From: Niastella caeni
GTDB taxonomy: Bacteria > Bacteroidota > Bacteroidia > Chitinophagales > Chitinophagaceae
Direction: 5' to 3'
Length of the DNA stretch: 64,000 bases
NCBI RefSeq assembly: GCF_004834005.1
Contig: NZ_STFF01000016.1
Span: 1 to 64,000, forward strand
The first letter of the stretch is position 1. Each line of letters opens with the position of its first letter. The notes under the pieces are model-generated. The model ran no database searches, was not told the DNA's origin, and worked only from the letters and a program-made list of their open reading frames with translations. Positions 63,845 through 64,000 of the stretch are shown in pieces. The translations under genes were made by a program, and so were the position numbers.

Positions 63845-64000
63845 ATGAGTAATTCAACCACTTCACAATACGATATAAAAAAATACAAAACCCCCACCGG
63901 TTCACAACTTACCTGCAAAGGCTGGGTACAGGAAGCGGCATTGCGGATGTTATTGAACAACCTCGATCCTGCCGTAGCAGAACGGCCAGATGACCTCATC
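63845..64000 (+). CDS. hutU: Urocanate hydratase, N-terminal fragment (runs off the window)
   Basis: 52 residues visible: [20 protein letters not shown] then [19 protein letters not shown], the typical N-terminus of urocanate hydratase. It starts 60 bp after hutH, consistent with the second step of histidine degradation in the same operon. Confidence 0.92.
   Translation, partial: MSNSTTSQYDIKKYKTPTGSQLTCKGWVQEAALRMLLNNLDPAVAERPDDLI

Noticed and set aside
1-64000. tRNA, rRNA, phage or insertion-sequence genes
   Set aside because: I looked for cloverleaf-type arms, transposase DDE-type motifs and phage structural genes and saw none; a tRNA scan was not possible.

Overview
The window is a chromosomal segment of a Bacteroidota bacterium, most likely from the Chitinophagaceae (Niastella/Chitinophaga type). 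The evidence is: two type IX secretion (T9SS) cargo proteins with C-terminal sorting domains, a PorP/SprF outer-membrane partner, a TonB receptor with its ECF sigma and FecR pair, many lipoproteins with a C-K lipobox, and promoters of the Bacteroidota type (TAnnTTTG at -7, TTTG at -33). I saw no phage, insertion sequence, CRISPR array, rRNA or tRNA. The family assignment is inference.

Layout. 1-9.3 kb: the 3' part of a giant secreted protein made of 46 in-phase 156-bp repeats, followed by PorP/SprF. 9.4-10.9 kb: a decay zone with a damaged AraC regulator, a truncated serine hydrolase and the tail of a lost minus-strand gene. 11-14.2 kb: an AsmA-family protein. 14.2-15.3 kb: a terminator and a broken ankyrin gene. 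15.3-20.4 kb: TonB receptor, DUF4249-like lipoprotein, ECF sigma and FecR. 20.5-23.7 kb: copper module (HMA-AraC regulator, CopA ATPase, CopZ-like chaperone). 23.7-29.2 kb: two receiver proteins, an orphan CheB and a 1237-residue CheB-CheR-PAS-PAS-kinase, with a complete TPP riboswitch and terminator directly upstream of the kinase. 29.9-33.1 kb: a prion-like KGG protein, a DUF892 ferritin-like protein and a histidine kinase whose phosphoacceptor His is Asn. 33.4-43 kb: flavin monooxygenase-like protein, GH29 fucosidase, lipoproteins (one with a dead paralogue), a HipA-like kinase with DUF3037, and a desaturase. 43.3-53 kb: T9SS beta-propeller protein, Crp/Fnr-YHS-DoxX-YceI group, DinB-NRDE-ATP-grasp overlapping operon, LysE exporter, lipoprotein. 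53-61.5 kb: iron-sulfur membrane oxidoreductase, phosphoribosyltransferase, DUF2279 protein, phosphohexomutase, OmpH/Skp, Gfo/Idh/MocA dehydrogenase and its MFS partner. 61.7-64 kb: MarR regulator with hutH and the start of hutU (histidine degradation).

Four signals are most worth following. First, a textbook TPP riboswitch sits in front of a chemotaxis-like kinase instead of a thiamine gene. Second, a small protein combines a FUS-like Gly/Tyr/Gln region, an acidic block, two KGG motifs and an Arg/Ser tail. Third, most long intergenic gaps from about 31 kb onward hold inverted arrays of short tandem words (GTTACCGG, AAGCTGCAAGC, GCTAGTAG and others), and one such array lies inside a coding sequence. 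Fourth, a kinase has lost its phosphoacceptor histidine while its ATPase boxes remain intact. Coordinates, motifs and repeats were read by eye; family names come from recall of the families, with no database search.
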